NCBI GenBank assembly: GCA_013205405.1
Contig: JABMMZ010000109.1
Location: forward strand, 1-36,094
From: Bacteroidota bacterium
GTDB taxonomy: Bacteria; Bacteroidota; Bacteroidia; NS11-12g; UBA955
Length of the DNA: 36,094 nucleotides
Reading direction: 5' to 3'
The position numbers and the translations under genes are program-made. Shown here one piece after another: positions 17,479 to 28,089 of the stretch (its first letter is position 1; each line of letters begins with the position of its first letter). The notes under the pieces were generated by a model. The model made no database searches and was not told where the DNA came from. It was given only the letters and a program-made list of their open reading frames with translations.

Positions 17479-20466
17479 CTAGTCTATTTCTAGAACTTCT
17501 ACTTTACCTAAACCAAGTTTATTTAGCCCATCAATAACTTTTAAATCATCGCCCACTACCATAATCAGTAATGTATCCACATTAAAGTATTTTTTTATTA
17601 ACGTATTCACTTCTTCTTTGGTAATATTTTTTACTATTTCTGCACGTTTGTCGTTAAAGTTTTTATCTATATTTAAGGTAATTATAGTGCTCAAAAAGCC
17701 TAATTTATCTCCTGGACTTTCATATTTCAAAGCATCAGAACCAATTAAAGAGCGCTTGGTAAATGCTAATTCTTCGTCTGTAATACCTAGTTCTATGTAT
17801 TTTTTAAGTTCAATTAATATTTCACTGATAGCACTATCTGTTGAAAGAGTTTTAAAACCACCGCTAATAGTAAATACACTTGGATTATTATATCCATTTG
17901 ATCTAAAACCAGAATTTACGCCATATGTCCATCCTTTGTCTTCACGTAATTTTAAGTTTAATCTAGAGTTAAAATTACCACCAAATGCATAGTTAGCTAT
18001 TGTTGCTTTAAAAAAATCATCATATACATCATATGCCATACTTCTATATCCAATTGCGATATTTGATTGTTTTGCGTAATCTTGATTTACTAAATATATT
18101 TTAGTTTTTTGAGCTTCAGGAAATACTGTAAACACAGGTAATGTCAAATTTTTATTTGGCAATTTATTTAAGAATGCTAAATTTTCTTTCGCAGTTGCTT
18201 CACTTACCTCACCAACAATAACAACATTCGTTAAATTAGAAGTTATGAAATTAGTATAAAAATATTTTAAATCCTGCATAGTAATGCTTTTAAAAGCTTT
18301 GTAATCAGATGCCGCATTTACTCCTATTGGATTTTCAGAACCCAATAGCATAGATTTAAACTTTTTACTACCAAAGCTAGTTGGTGTTCTATTGCTCTGC
18401 GCTATTCCTTGTAGGGTAGATTTTTTATCCTTCTTAAATGCTTTTTCATCAAATGAAGGATTCATTAACATATCTTCTAAAATGGCCATTGTTTCTTTCA
18501 TTTTATCTGCATAAAATGTAGCAAAACAATTTATTAAATTGCCTCCACCGTTAAATGAAACACTGCTGCCTAAATCTGCTAATTTTCTATCTAATTCTTC
18601 TACTTTAACACTTTTTGTGCCTTCATTCATTAGACCTGCAAGAAATGCAGCAGTTCCATTTTTTATTTTTCCAGTTTCAAATAAATGTCCTCCCCTAAAA
18701 TCTATCATTAAAGTTGTACGAGGGGTTTCTTTGTTGGAAGTACCAATAATTTTTACGCCATTTTCTAAATTTATATTGTACATAGCTGGAGCAACCGCTG
18801 GCTTAGAAGCAGCAATTGTAGGATGTATTTTTCTATCAAAGCCATCAATTTCCAATGGGGCTTTATAGAAAGTATTTTTATATTTAAAATTATCTATTTT
18901 TTCTGAAAGATAAGGATTTATACTTTTATAAGGTTCAATCTTAGCAGTATAGTCTTCTACATATTTACGATCTGGAGCAATTGTAACTGATACAAAATTT
19001 TTATCCTTTAAATATTTTTTAAACACCCGCATAACGTCTTGTTTAGTTACTTTTTGATATCTATCAATATCATTTTGTAAGTTAAAATCTCTTCCTGGTA
19101 ATAAATATTCATATATTGACAATACGGTAGACTTGCTAGCTACTGTTTCTAGTATACCATAATAAGAAGTCACAAAACCTTTTTTTACTCTTTCTAAATC
19201 ACCATCAGTTATACCTTCTTTTTCAAATAAAGAAAATACTTCTTTCAGTGTATCTCTAATATCTCTTTCCGTTAATCCTCCAAATTTTGTTGGATAAGTT
19301 ACAATTCCAAAATTAAATTCGCCTGCTATTTCTGCTGAGGAGTTAAAGCATTGAGCTTGTAAGTTAAATTCATTCTCAATAAATTTTCTGTACATTAATG
19401 AACTTCTAGAACCGCTTAATAATTGTCCTAGAATATCTAAAGCTGGCTCATCAGCATGGAATGAAGGAACAGATGGATATGTGATGCTTGTATAAGGAAC
19501 ATCTACTTTTGCTTCAAAGCTTCTAATTTTAGATTCTGTTAAATTGGCAGGTTTTTTCTCTAATGGTGGAACTTCAGCACCTCTATTAATAGCATTAAAA
19601 TATCTTTCAACCATTTTAATGGCTTCTTCTGTATTAACATCTCCACTTATTACTAAAGTAGCATTGTTGGGTCCATAAAAGCGTTTGAAAAAAATCTCTA
19701 AATCTTCTGATTTTGCTGAATCTAGGTCATCTATATAACCTATGGTTTGCCAACTATATGGGTGTCCATAAGGATAAAGTGTCTCGTCTTGTACTTCTGG
19801 CAACATACCAAAGCCATCAGCATAACGTTCGTCTTTTTCGTTTTTTACTGTGCTACGCTGTACTTCAAATTTTTTAGTAGTGTAAGCAGGCAATAAAAAA
19901 CCCATTCTATCTGCTTCTAACCACAAAGCTGTTTCTAGCATATTGCTTGGCATAGTTTCAAAATAGTTTGTTCTATCTCTATTGGTAGTTCCATTCATTT
20001 GGCCTCCACTCTCTTGTACTATTTTAAAATGCTCTTCATCATTTACATTTACTGAGCCTTGAAACATCATGTGCTCAAAGAAATGCGCAAATCCTGTACG
20101 TTTTACTGTTTCTCTGTTTGAACCAACGTGATAAGTAACTTCAACATGCACAATAGGATCACTATGATCTTCGTTAATTAAAACTGTAAGACCGTTATGC
20201 AATTTGTACTTAGTATAAGGAATTATCAATTTTCCTGGCTCTGCTTCTACTTTTTTTACCAAAACAGCTGATTTTGGATTAAAAGTTGCAGTAGTAGCGA
20301 TAGTAGTAGTAACTGGAAATGCGGGTACCACAGCCGGATTGGGTTTTACAGCACTTGGAGCTGGCGCTAATGTTTTTGGTTTAGGCTTAGGTTTAACACC
20401 TTGAGCATTTAGTGCTGTAAAAGACAAACTTGCCAATACCACAGAAAGTAATAAGAGTTTTTTCAT
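17479..20466 (-). CDS. M16 family (insulinase/pitrilysin) zinc metallopeptidase, secreted
   Basis: Signal peptide; inverted zinc motif HFFEH in FAHFFEHMMFQGS; VKNEKDERYAD; tandem M16 halves. Confidence 0.93.
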   Translation of the reverse strand: MKKLLLLSVVLASLSFTALNAQGVKPKPKPKTLAPAPSAVKPNPAVVPAFPVTTTIATTATFNPKSAVLVKKVEAEPGKLIIPYTKYKLHNGLTVLINEDHSDPIVHVEVTYHVGSNRETVKRTGFAHFFEHMMFQGSVNVNDEEHFKIVQESGGQMNGTTNRDRTNYFETMPSNMLETALWLEADRMGFLLPAYTTKKFEVQRSTVKNEKDERYADGFGMLPEVQDETLYPYGHPYSWQTIGYIDDLDSAKSEDLEIFFKRFYGPNNATLVISGDVNTEEAIKMVERYFNAINRGAEVPPLEKKPANLTESKIRSFEAKVDVPYTSITYPSVPSFHADEPALDILGQLLSGSRSSLMYRKFIENEFNLQAQCFNSSAEIAGEFNFGIVTYPTKFGGLTERDIRDTLKEVFSLFEKEGITDGDLERVKKGFVTSYYGILETVASKSTVLSIYEYLLPGRDFNLQNDIDRYQKVTKQDVMRVFKKYLKDKNFVSVTIAPDRKYVEDYTAKIEPYKSINPYLSEKIDNFKYKNTFYKAPLEIDGFDRKIHPTIAASKPAVAPAMYNINLENGVKIIGTSNKETPRTTLMIDFRGGHLFETGKIKNGTAAFLAGLMNEGTKSVKVEELDRKLADLGSSVSFNGGGNLINCFATFYADKMKETMAILEDMLMNPSFDEKAFKKDKKSTLQGIAQSNRTPTSFGSKKFKSMLLGSENPIGVNAASDYKAFKSITMQDLKYFYTNFITSNLTNVVIVGEVSEATAKENLAFLNKLPNKNLTLPVFTVFPEAQKTKIYLVNQDYAKQSNIAIGYRSMAYDVYDDFFKATIANYAFGGNFNSRLNLKLREDKGWTYGVNSGFRSNGYNNPSVFTISGGFKTLSTDSAISEILIELKKYIELGITDEELAFTKRSLIGSDALKYESPGDKLGFLSTIITLNIDKNFNDKRAEIVKNITKEEVNTLIKKYFNVDTLLIMVVGDDLKVIDGLNKLGLGKVEVLEID

Positions 20467-20585
20467 TCTTTATATTATTTAAAAATTATTCAAAAAAAGG
20501 TCAAATAGAAATTATTGGCACAATTTTATCGTCAAAAATAAGAGATTGTTAGATTAAATAAGAAGTAATTTATATTTGCATATTG

Positions 20586-22706
20586 ATGTTTCCCCAATTA
20601 AATAGTTTTAAATATTTCGCTACTCTTTTACTATTATTGAGTTTGATGCCTGTTCGTAGTCAAAATCAAACGAATAATTTCGGTAAAGAATTTCGTTTTA
20701 TGTTGCTAGAAAATTACGCTGCACCCGATAAAGTGTCCTTTGCTGTAAGTTTTGAAGTAGTGCCAGCCACTATAAAATTGAGTATTTATACTACAGGTTT
20801 AAATTTTATTAATCAAACAGTTTATGCGCAGGATACTATTTTTAATATAACACTCAATGCTTTTACAATGGTAGACAAAGCAGAGGAAACCGTTAGAAAT
20901 ATAAGCTTATTAGCTACCAGCAATCAAAATTTTAGTTTGTATGCTATGAATCATACCTTTGCAAGTACCGAAATTGCAAGTATAATTCCAACCGAAAGAA
21001 TCCCTTACAATCCAATTTATTATGTCAATACATATAGAGGCGATAGAAATAATGGAAGTTTAATTGGTGTTTTAGCTATTGATGATAATTGTAGAATTAA
21101 TATTTTACCAACTGCAGAAAGTGATTTTAGAAACAGATTGGCTAATGTACAATATGCTATTAATCTTAGAAAAGGGCAAATGTATATGATTAAAGCTGTG
21201 GATACGCAATCTTTTGCGGGTACAAAAATTTGGAATTCAAATGGTTGTAAACGTTTTGCTGTTTTTGAAGGTTCTCGTTCTTCTTTTGTTAATTATAATA
21301 ATGGAACTTGCCAGGGGAATGATCATTTATACAATCAATGTAGACCATTGCAATATCTTGGAAAAAGTTTTACAACCCTCCCTTTTCAAAATTTAAATGG
21401 CGGATATTTGTATCAAGTAGTTTTTACAGAAAACAATACAGAACTTTTTATTGATGGTATTTCTCAAGGTTTTTATAATGCTAGAGATGTGAAACTTTTT
21501 AATAACACAAACAATACAAGTGTTTGTTTGGATGCTGATAAGCCAATTTCTGTAATTCAATTAATGAAAAGTGCCAACTGTAATGGGAACATTATTGGTA
21601 ATCCAAGCATGATGACGGTTTTGCCAGATAAACAGCTATGTCAAAAAGTACAATTTAGTTTACCTACTACTTTAAATTTAAGTACATCGTCTGTTATTGC
21701 TACCGAATTTTATCTTGGAATAGTTTGCCCAAAAGGAACTTTATATAGCTTACAATTAAATGGTTTAAAAATAGATACCTCAAAGTTTAATTACTTATGC
21801 GAAAATGCTATTGGTAATATAAAACTAAATGCATCTTTAGCCTACAAATTAACATCCTCAAAAGGTTTTTTAGCCTACATGTATGCGAGTGGCAAGGACG
21901 AAAGTTATGCTACAGAAATAGGCGGTGGTTTTGAAAGTAAGTCAACGGAATTAATAGTCATGCCTAATATTACAAGCACTTGTGATACAGGTTATCAATT
22001 TCAGTTTAAAGTAAAATCTGATTCTGCGGCCTCTTTCAATTGGCATTTTGGAGACGGTACCACTAATACTGGAGATAGTGTTTCGAAGTCTTATTTTAAA
22101 ATAGGAAATTTTAAACTTAAAGTAATTGCCAATTATAATGGAAATGTGGGCTGTAAAACCGATACTTTTTATAAAGATATTAATGTTTATAGTAGACCTT
22201 ATTTAAAATTAGGAAAGGATACAACGCTATGCAATGGGGATATTTTTGTATTAAAACCATTAACAAAACCAAAAGTAAGTTTTAAGTGGAAGGATGGTTC
22301 AATTTCAAATACATTTGCTTCCGGAAAATCTGAAATTGTAAGTTTAACATTAAAAGATACAAACAATTGTGAATTTACGGATACTATTCAATTAACTTTT
22401 ATAAACTGTGACACTAATAATCTTAAACTACCAAATGTATTTACACCTGGTATTCAAGACGATAAAAATGATGAATTTGAGGCGGAGTTTACAGGATTTA
22501 CAAAAATAACAGGTTATATTTACAATCGATGGGGCGTTTTGGTATATACTTTAGATTACCCAAATAAGCCTTTTTGGAATGGATGTGTAAATAATGAAAT
22601 TAGTAATCCTTGTTCAAGTGGCACCTATTATTATATGTATGAATTTACAAATACCAAAACAAGATTTTCAAAGAAAGTAAATGGGATTGTACAATTAATA
22701 AGGTAA
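20586..22706 (+). CDS. Secreted adhesin-like protein: N-terminal IgGFc-binding-like region, PKD domain, gliding motility-associated (CHU_C, type B) C-terminal domain
   Basis: FNWHFGDGTTNTGDSVSKSY (PKD); LPNVFTPG...ITGYIYNRWGVLVYTLDYPNKPFWNG...CSSGTYYYMYEF...KVNGIVQLIR (CHU_C). The ORF opens at TTG 20583; ATG 20586 preferred. Confidence 0.85.
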   Translation: MFPQLNSFKYFATLLLLLSLMPVRSQNQTNNFGKEFRFMLLENYAAPDKVSFAVSFEVVPATIKLSIYTTGLNFINQTVYAQDTIFNITLNAFTMVDKAEETVRNISLLATSNQNFSLYAMNHTFASTEIASIIPTERIPYNPIYYVNTYRGDRNNGSLIGVLAIDDNCRINILPTAESDFRNRLANVQYAINLRKGQMYMIKAVDTQSFAGTKIWNSNGCKRFAVFEGSRSSFVNYNNGTCQGNDHLYNQCRPLQYLGKSFTTLPFQNLNGGYLYQVVFTENNTELFIDGISQGFYNARDVKLFNNTNNTSVCLDADKPISVIQLMKSANCNGNIIGNPSMMTVLPDKQLCQKVQFSLPTTLNLSTSSVIATEFYLGIVCPKGTLYSLQLNGLKIDTSKFNYLCENAIGNIKLNASLAYKLTSSKGFLAYMYASGKDESYATEIGGGFESKSTELIVMPNITSTCDTGYQFQFKVKSDSAASFNWHFGDGTTNTGDSVSKSYFKIGNFKLKVIANYNGNVGCKTDTFYKDINVYSRPYLKLGKDTTLCNGDIFVLKPLTKPKVSFKWKDGSISNTFASGKSEIVSLTLKDTNNCEFTDTIQLTFINCDTNNLKLPNVFTPGIQDDKNDEFEAEFTGFTKITGYIYNRWGVLVYTLDYPNKPFWNGCVNNEISNPCSSGTYYYMYEFTNTKTRFSKKVNGIVQLIR

Positions 22707-22708
22707 TA

Positions 22709-23365
22709 CTATCTTATAATTCTGAAACAAAAACCAAATTCTAAAGCGTAACCCGTAATATTAGTTTTATAACCTTGTCCAAATGTATTTCCTTTTAAAT
22801 CTTTAGGAGAACTATCGGCAGAATATACACTCGCCATTCCCAATACTCCTAATCTTTTCAAAAAGTAATAACGTGCATTTATGCCTGCTCTTATAATTCC
22901 ACCATTGGCAACATATTTATCCTCTTTTTCTTTAAGTGTAACGCCAAAGCTTCCAATTGATGTGTAAAGTGAAACGTCTAAATTTCTTCTAACAAATGCA
23001 TGGTAATTAATATCAAATGTTAATTCTGAAGTTTTGGCTACTAAATTTTTATTTAGAGGTGTTTCACCATTTATATTGTAAAATGTTTTAGGATTGATAT
23101 CAAATAAATCGCTACCACTGCTAAAACCAATACCAAATCTATTGCTAATGCCATATTCAAAAAACAATGGATCTCTAATGCCATCCATATTTACATTTTT
23201 GCATATTTTACCAGTACTTATTTCTGTAGTTGTATAATTAGCATTAGTATTGCCTCCTGATATACTTACTAATAAAGTTCCTTTTTTAAATACATGCTGT
23301 GCATTGACAGAATTAATGAATGTTAAAAACAAACCAAACGTTAAAATTTTAATGCTTTTTGTCAT
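22709..23365 (-). CDS. Outer membrane beta-barrel protein
   Basis: Signal peptide, alternating beta-strand pattern, C-terminal aromatic strand GYALEFGFCFRIIR. Confidence 0.65.
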   Translation of the reverse strand: MTKSIKILTFGLFLTFINSVNAQHVFKKGTLLVSISGGNTNANYTTTEISTGKICKNVNMDGIRDPLFFEYGISNRFGIGFSSGSDLFDINPKTFYNINGETPLNKNLVAKTSELTFDINYHAFVRRNLDVSLYTSIGSFGVTLKEKEDKYVANGGIIRAGINARYYFLKRLGVLGMASVYSADSSPKDLKGNTFGQGYKTNITGYALEFGFCFRIIR

Positions 23366-23461
23366 GATTATTATTTTTTAGTTAAATAAATGTAGTTGAT
23401 TTTAATAAAATTGCAATGAAATTATAATTTATTTAAGCCTTTTTTTGTTTTCAGTTTTCTT

Positions 23462-23854
23462 TTAGAAAGTATTTTTTTTTTCCTCATTGCATTTTACATT
23501 TATTTCATTGTTAGAAGTTTTTATACCATCATGACCAATCGTTTGAATCATAATTTTAAGAGTTTTAGATTCATTAAAGGTGACGATATAGTTTATATTA
23601 ATTTCTAACATCTGACTATGAGAATGGTAGTTTTTAGTAAATAACTGAACTGAGTTATCAGCGGAATCTTGAATAATTAATAAAATTTCATGCAATGATT
23701 CATTAGCCTTTACAATTGCTAAAACACTTATTGTATCTCCTTTTTGAAATACTTTATCTATCAATGGTTTTTTAAATAGAACATTTACTTGAGCATGAGT
23801 TACATAAGCCATACTCATCAGTAGAAAAACACATATTTTCTTAATATCTAACAT
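23462..23854 (-). CDS. Hypothetical secreted protein
   Basis: Signal peptide MLDIKKICVFLLMSMAYVTHAQ; no recognised domain. Confidence 0.5.
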   Translation of the reverse strand: MLDIKKICVFLLMSMAYVTHAQVNVLFKKPLIDKVFQKGDTISVLAIVKANESLHEILLIIQDSADNSVQLFTKNYHSHSQMLEININYIVTFNESKTLKIMIQTIGHDGIKTSNNEINVKCNEEKKNTF

Positions 23855-23958
23855 AATAATTTTATTTTTAATGCAAATTAAACAGAATTCATTAAATAAA
23901 CAGTAATATTTAATATTATTTTAGAAATTAATATTACTTTAGCCATGTTTTTTTTACA

Positions 23959-25869
23959 ATGCTATCAACGGAAGAAGTTTTATTAAAATATTTTGGACAT
24001 AATGCCTTTAGGGATTTGCAAAAAGACATTATTTCTAATGTTTTGGAAGCCAAGGATACCATTGCTCTTTTACCTACAGGTGGTGGCAAATCTATTTGCT
24101 TTCAGGTGCCTGCGCTTATGCTCAATGGCGTTTGCATTGTAATATCTCCTCTTATTGCTTTAATGAAAGATCAGGTAGAAAACTTAAAAGCAAGGGATAT
24201 AAATGCAGTGGCATTATATAGTGGCATGAGCAGAAGAGAAATTGAATTTGAATTGGAAAATTGCATTAATGGAAAATACAAGTTTTTATATATTTCTCCT
24301 GAGTGCCTAATGAGTCAGCATTTTTTAGATTATGCTATCAATATAAAAGTTAGTATGTTGGCTATAGACGAGGCGCATTGCATTTCGCAATGGGGTTATG
24401 AATTTAGGCCTCCTTATTTGGAAATAGCAAAGTTTAAAATTAAATATGCTAAAATTCCTTGTATTGCTTTAACTGCAACAGCCACAGCAGAAGTAATTAA
24501 GGATATAGAGATGAGATTAGATTTATGTCAACCAAAAATTTTTACCCAAAGTTTTGTCCGAAAAAACTTGAGTTATGTGGTTCAACAAGAAGAAAATAAG
24601 ATTGATAAAATATTACTAATAGCCAATAAGATAAAAGGAACTGGCTTAATATATGTTAGAAGTCGCAAAAAAACGGTGGAGATAGCTGCCTTATTAAAAC
24701 AAAAAAATGTGAATGCTGATTTTTATCATGCAGGACTTGAAGCAAAAATAAGAAATCAAAAGCAAGAAGATTGGAAGAAAAATAAAACGCGTATTATAGT
24801 TTGTACCAATGCATTTGGCATGGGCATAGACAAGCCTGATGTGCGATTTGTAATACATGAACAAAAGCCAGATACCATTGAGGCCTATTACCAAGAGGCT
24901 GGCAGAGCAGGTAGAGATGGGAAAAAATCATATTGTGTTTTTTTACACCATCCTTCGGACGATACAAATGATTTATTGAATATTACCACTAAATACCCCG
25001 AATCAAAAGACATAGAGCGTATTTATCATTTAATAACTACGTATCTTAATATTGCAGTTGGCAGTGGTAAAGGACATTCTTATAATTTCAACATCAATGA
25101 ATTTTGCGATTTTTATAAATTAAATATCACCTTGGTTTACAACTCTATTAAAATATTGGAGCACGAAGCATATTTTCAATTAACCGAATCGATTTATATT
25201 CCATCTCGACTTAAAATTATTTGTTCATATCAGACATTGTATGAATGGCAGGTTCAAAACAAAGATTTAGATTTAATTTTTAAAACACTTATCCGCTCCT
25301 ACGGGGGTGTTTTTGATTATTACACCAATATATACGAAAAAGATTTAGCTATTAGAACCAAGCAAAGTGATAAATGGATTAAGTCGCATTTGACGAAATA
25401 TCATGAACTTGAATTAATAGATTATATACCTCAAAACTCAGCACCCCAGATCATCATGCTTGAAAATAGATTTTCTGAAATGAACATTTCGAGTGCCAAA
25501 ATAGATTTTTTGAGAAATAATTATAGAGGAAAATTAAAAGCTGTAAATAATTATATTGAAAATAAAAGTATTTGCCGTTCCAAGATTTTAGTTTCTTATT
25601 TTGAAGAAAAAAATTCTAGCGATTGCGGTGTATGCGATATTTGCTTAGAAAAAAACAGATTTAATTCTATTAAAATACAATTTGAAAAATATTATAAAAA
25701 AATCAATGTGCTGATTATTAAAGAAAATTTTAGAAGTAAAGATTTACCTCAGTTTGTAAACACCAATGAATTAGATGAATATGTACTAATATTGCGGTGG
25801 TTAAAAGATAATAATTACGCAAAAGAAAACACACAAGGCTACTGGGAATGGGCAAAAAAAAGAGCATAG
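23959..25869 (+). CDS. recQ: RecQ family ATP-dependent DNA helicase
   Basis: LPTGGGKSICFQVPAL, DEAHCISQWGYEFRP, TATAT, QEAGRAGRDG, C-terminal zinc cluster CRSKIL...CGVCDIC. Confidence 0.93.
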   Translation: MLSTEEVLLKYFGHNAFRDLQKDIISNVLEAKDTIALLPTGGGKSICFQVPALMLNGVCIVISPLIALMKDQVENLKARDINAVALYSGMSRREIEFELENCINGKYKFLYISPECLMSQHFLDYAINIKVSMLAIDEAHCISQWGYEFRPPYLEIAKFKIKYAKIPCIALTATATAEVIKDIEMRLDLCQPKIFTQSFVRKNLSYVVQQEENKIDKILLIANKIKGTGLIYVRSRKKTVEIAALLKQKNVNADFYHAGLEAKIRNQKQEDWKKNKTRIIVCTNAFGMGIDKPDVRFVIHEQKPDTIEAYYQEAGRAGRDGKKSYCVFLHHPSDDTNDLLNITTKYPESKDIERIYHLITTYLNIAVGSGKGHSYNFNINEFCDFYKLNITLVYNSIKILEHEAYFQLTESIYIPSRLKIICSYQTLYEWQVQNKDLDLIFKTLIRSYGGVFDYYTNIYEKDLAIRTKQSDKWIKSHLTKYHELELIDYIPQNSAPQIIMLENRFSEMNISSAKIDFLRNNYRGKLKAVNNYIENKSICRSKILVSYFEEKNSSDCGVCDICLEKNRFNSIKIQFEKYYKKINVLIIKENFRSKDLPQFVNTNELDEYVLILRWLKDNNYAKENTQGYWEWAKKRA

Positions 25870-26966
25870 CAATTGCCATAACTGGGAATATATATACCGA
25901 TCAACGGATAATTAGGATAGCCAATACTCTTCAAGAAAATAATTTTGATGTATCTGTATATTACCGTCCTTTTTTAAAATATACAAACATCCATATTGAA
26001 AATAAAACTAAAACAATCGCGTATCCTTTTGAAATAGTTTCAGTAAATTCTATTCTTAACAAAGGGTTTTTATTTTACTTGCTATACAATCTAATACTTT
26101 TTTGTAAGCTTATTTTTAAAAAAATAGATATTTTTTATGCTGTTGATTCTGATACGCTTTTGGCTATGACTTTATTAACGAAAATAAAAAGTAAACCATT
26201 GATTTACGATGCGCATGAATACTTTACTGAAGTGCCCGAATTAATTGGTAAAGTATTCAAAAAGCGTATTTGGAATTGGATAACCCAATGGGGTGTCAAT
26301 AGCAGTTTAATAAGATTAACAGTTTCTGAAACATTAACAAAAGAATTATCTAAAAAATACAATAAAACATTTGATAGTATAATAAATGTGCCTATTTTAA
26401 CTAGCCCTTTAAATAATAAAATACCAATCAAAAAACCAATTATTTTATACCAAGGAGCGCTTAATGCGGGCAGAGAATTACATTTATTAATTTCTGCCAT
26501 GAAGAGGCTGCCTAACTTTATTTGCTTAATTGTAGGTGAAGGCGATTTAAGTATTGAACTCAGAAATTTAGTTTCAGAACAAGAGATTAATAATGTTTCT
26601 TTTTTAGGCTTGTTATCTCCAAATGAATTATCGAATATGACAAATAATGCATTTATTGGCTTTAATTTACTAGAGTCTAACAGCTTGAGTTATTATTATT
26701 CGCTAAGCAATAAGTATTTTGATTATATGCACGCAGGCGTCCCCTCGCTTTCATCACAATTGCCTGAATATGAAATTTTAAATACAGAATTAAAATGTGG
26801 ATTGTGTATTGAAAATACTTCTGATAAAATTGTAGAAAGTGTAAATTTTTTATTCAATAATAAAAAAGAATATCAAATAATGGTTGAAAATGCTATAATT
26901 GCAAGTGCTAATCACAATTGGCAAAAAGAAAGCCAAAAACTACTAACCATACTCAATAGAATTTGA
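25848..26966 (+). CDS. Glycosyltransferase (GT4-like)
   Basis: GT-B fold pattern: IAITGNIYTDQRIIRIANTL, YDAHEYFTEVPE, LYQGALNAGRELHLL, VGEGDLS. Overlaps recQ by 22 nt. Confidence 0.82.
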   Translation: MGKKKSIAIAITGNIYTDQRIIRIANTLQENNFDVSVYYRPFLKYTNIHIENKTKTIAYPFEIVSVNSILNKGFLFYLLYNLILFCKLIFKKIDIFYAVDSDTLLAMTLLTKIKSKPLIYDAHEYFTEVPELIGKVFKKRIWNWITQWGVNSSLIRLTVSETLTKELSKKYNKTFDSIINVPILTSPLNNKIPIKKPIILYQGALNAGRELHLLISAMKRLPNFICLIVGEGDLSIELRNLVSEQEINNVSFLGLLSPNELSNMTNNAFIGFNLLESNSLSYYYSLSNKYFDYMHAGVPSLSSQLPEYEILNTELKCGLCIENTSDKIVESVNFLFNNKKEYQIMVENAIIASANHNWQKESQKLLTILNRI

Positions 26967-28081
26967 ATAAAAATATCCATATAGTGGCTTTTGATGTTCC
27001 CTACCCTTCTGATTATGGAGGTGTTATAGATATTTATCATAAAATAAGATGGTTGAATAAAATTGGTATTCAAGTTACATTGCATTGTTTTCAATATGGA
27101 AGAAAGGAAGCGAAAGAGCTTGAAAAAATATCTAAAACAGTCTATTATTACCCAAGAAGAAAATATAAAAATCCATTTATTGGGAGTATTCCTTATATCG
27201 TTTTGACCCGTAGTAACGATGAATTGCTAGTTAATTTATTAAAAGACAAACATCCCATATTATTTGAAGGATTACATACTACCTTTTTTTTAAATAATAA
27301 AAAGCTTAAAAGCAGAGTAAAACTAGTACGCAGCCATAATATTGAACACGATTATTATAAAAATTTAGAGAAAGTAGAATCTAATTTTTTCAAAAAGTAT
27401 TTTTTTAGAAATGAGTCAGATAATTTGAGCACTTATGAAAGTATATTGTCTTATGCTTCTCATATTTTGGCTATTTCCCCATCTGATATGGAGTATTTTC
27501 AAAACAAATACAAACGTGCAAAGCTTGTATCTGCTTTTCATGCAAATGATAATGTAGTAATAAAAGCAGGCGCTGGAGATTTTATACTGTATCATGGCAA
27601 TTTAGGAATTGGTGAAAATAATTTTGCAGCTTTATATCTAGTGCGAGAAGTATTTAACAAAATAAATTTTCCAATAATAATAGCAGGAAACAACCCTAGT
27701 AAAGAACTAATAGAAGCTTGCGCTAAAAATAAAAATATTTCTTTAAAAGCAAATTGGAATAATTCGGAAATTATGAATGCTATTTCCAATGCACATATCA
27801 ATGTTTTACCAACTTTTCAAGGTACAGGTATAAAACTAAAACTATTAAATGCGCTGTTCAGAGGGCGTTTTTGTGTTGTTAATTCATTGATGGTTAATAA
27901 AACAGGCTTAGAATCGGCAACTGAAATATGCGATACGAGCGAGAAATTTGTTCAAAAAATTAATACATTATTGAAAGAAAAATTTAAACAAAAAGACATT
28001 GATTTTAGAACACAGTTGATAGATAATTCTATTTACAATAATAAATTGAACGCGGATAATATTTTAGAAACCTTAGTATAA
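26963..28081 (+). CDS. Glycosyltransferase (GT4-like), likely TTG start
   Basis: IHIVAFDVPYPSDYGGVIDIYHKIRWLNKIG; ILYHGNLGIGENNFAALYL; NVLPTFQGTGIKLKLLNAL. Start overlaps the preceding stop (TTGA). Confidence 0.8.
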   Translation: MNKNIHIVAFDVPYPSDYGGVIDIYHKIRWLNKIGIQVTLHCFQYGRKEAKELEKISKTVYYYPRRKYKNPFIGSIPYIVLTRSNDELLVNLLKDKHPILFEGLHTTFFLNNKKLKSRVKLVRSHNIEHDYYKNLEKVESNFFKKYFFRNESDNLSTYESILSYASHILAISPSDMEYFQNKYKRAKLVSAFHANDNVVIKAGAGDFILYHGNLGIGENNFAALYLVREVFNKINFPIIIAGNNPSKELIEACAKNKNISLKANWNNSEIMNAISNAHINVLPTFQGTGIKLKLLNALFRGRFCVVNSLMVNKTGLESATEICDTSEKFVQKINTLLKEKFKQKDIDFRTQLIDNSIYNNKLNADNILETLV

Positions 28082-28089
28082 AACCAAAT

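Noticed and set aside
17618-18868. Plus-strand ORFs 17618..17992 and 18539..18868
   Set aside because: Antisense to the well-supported M16 peptidase gene; no protein-like features.
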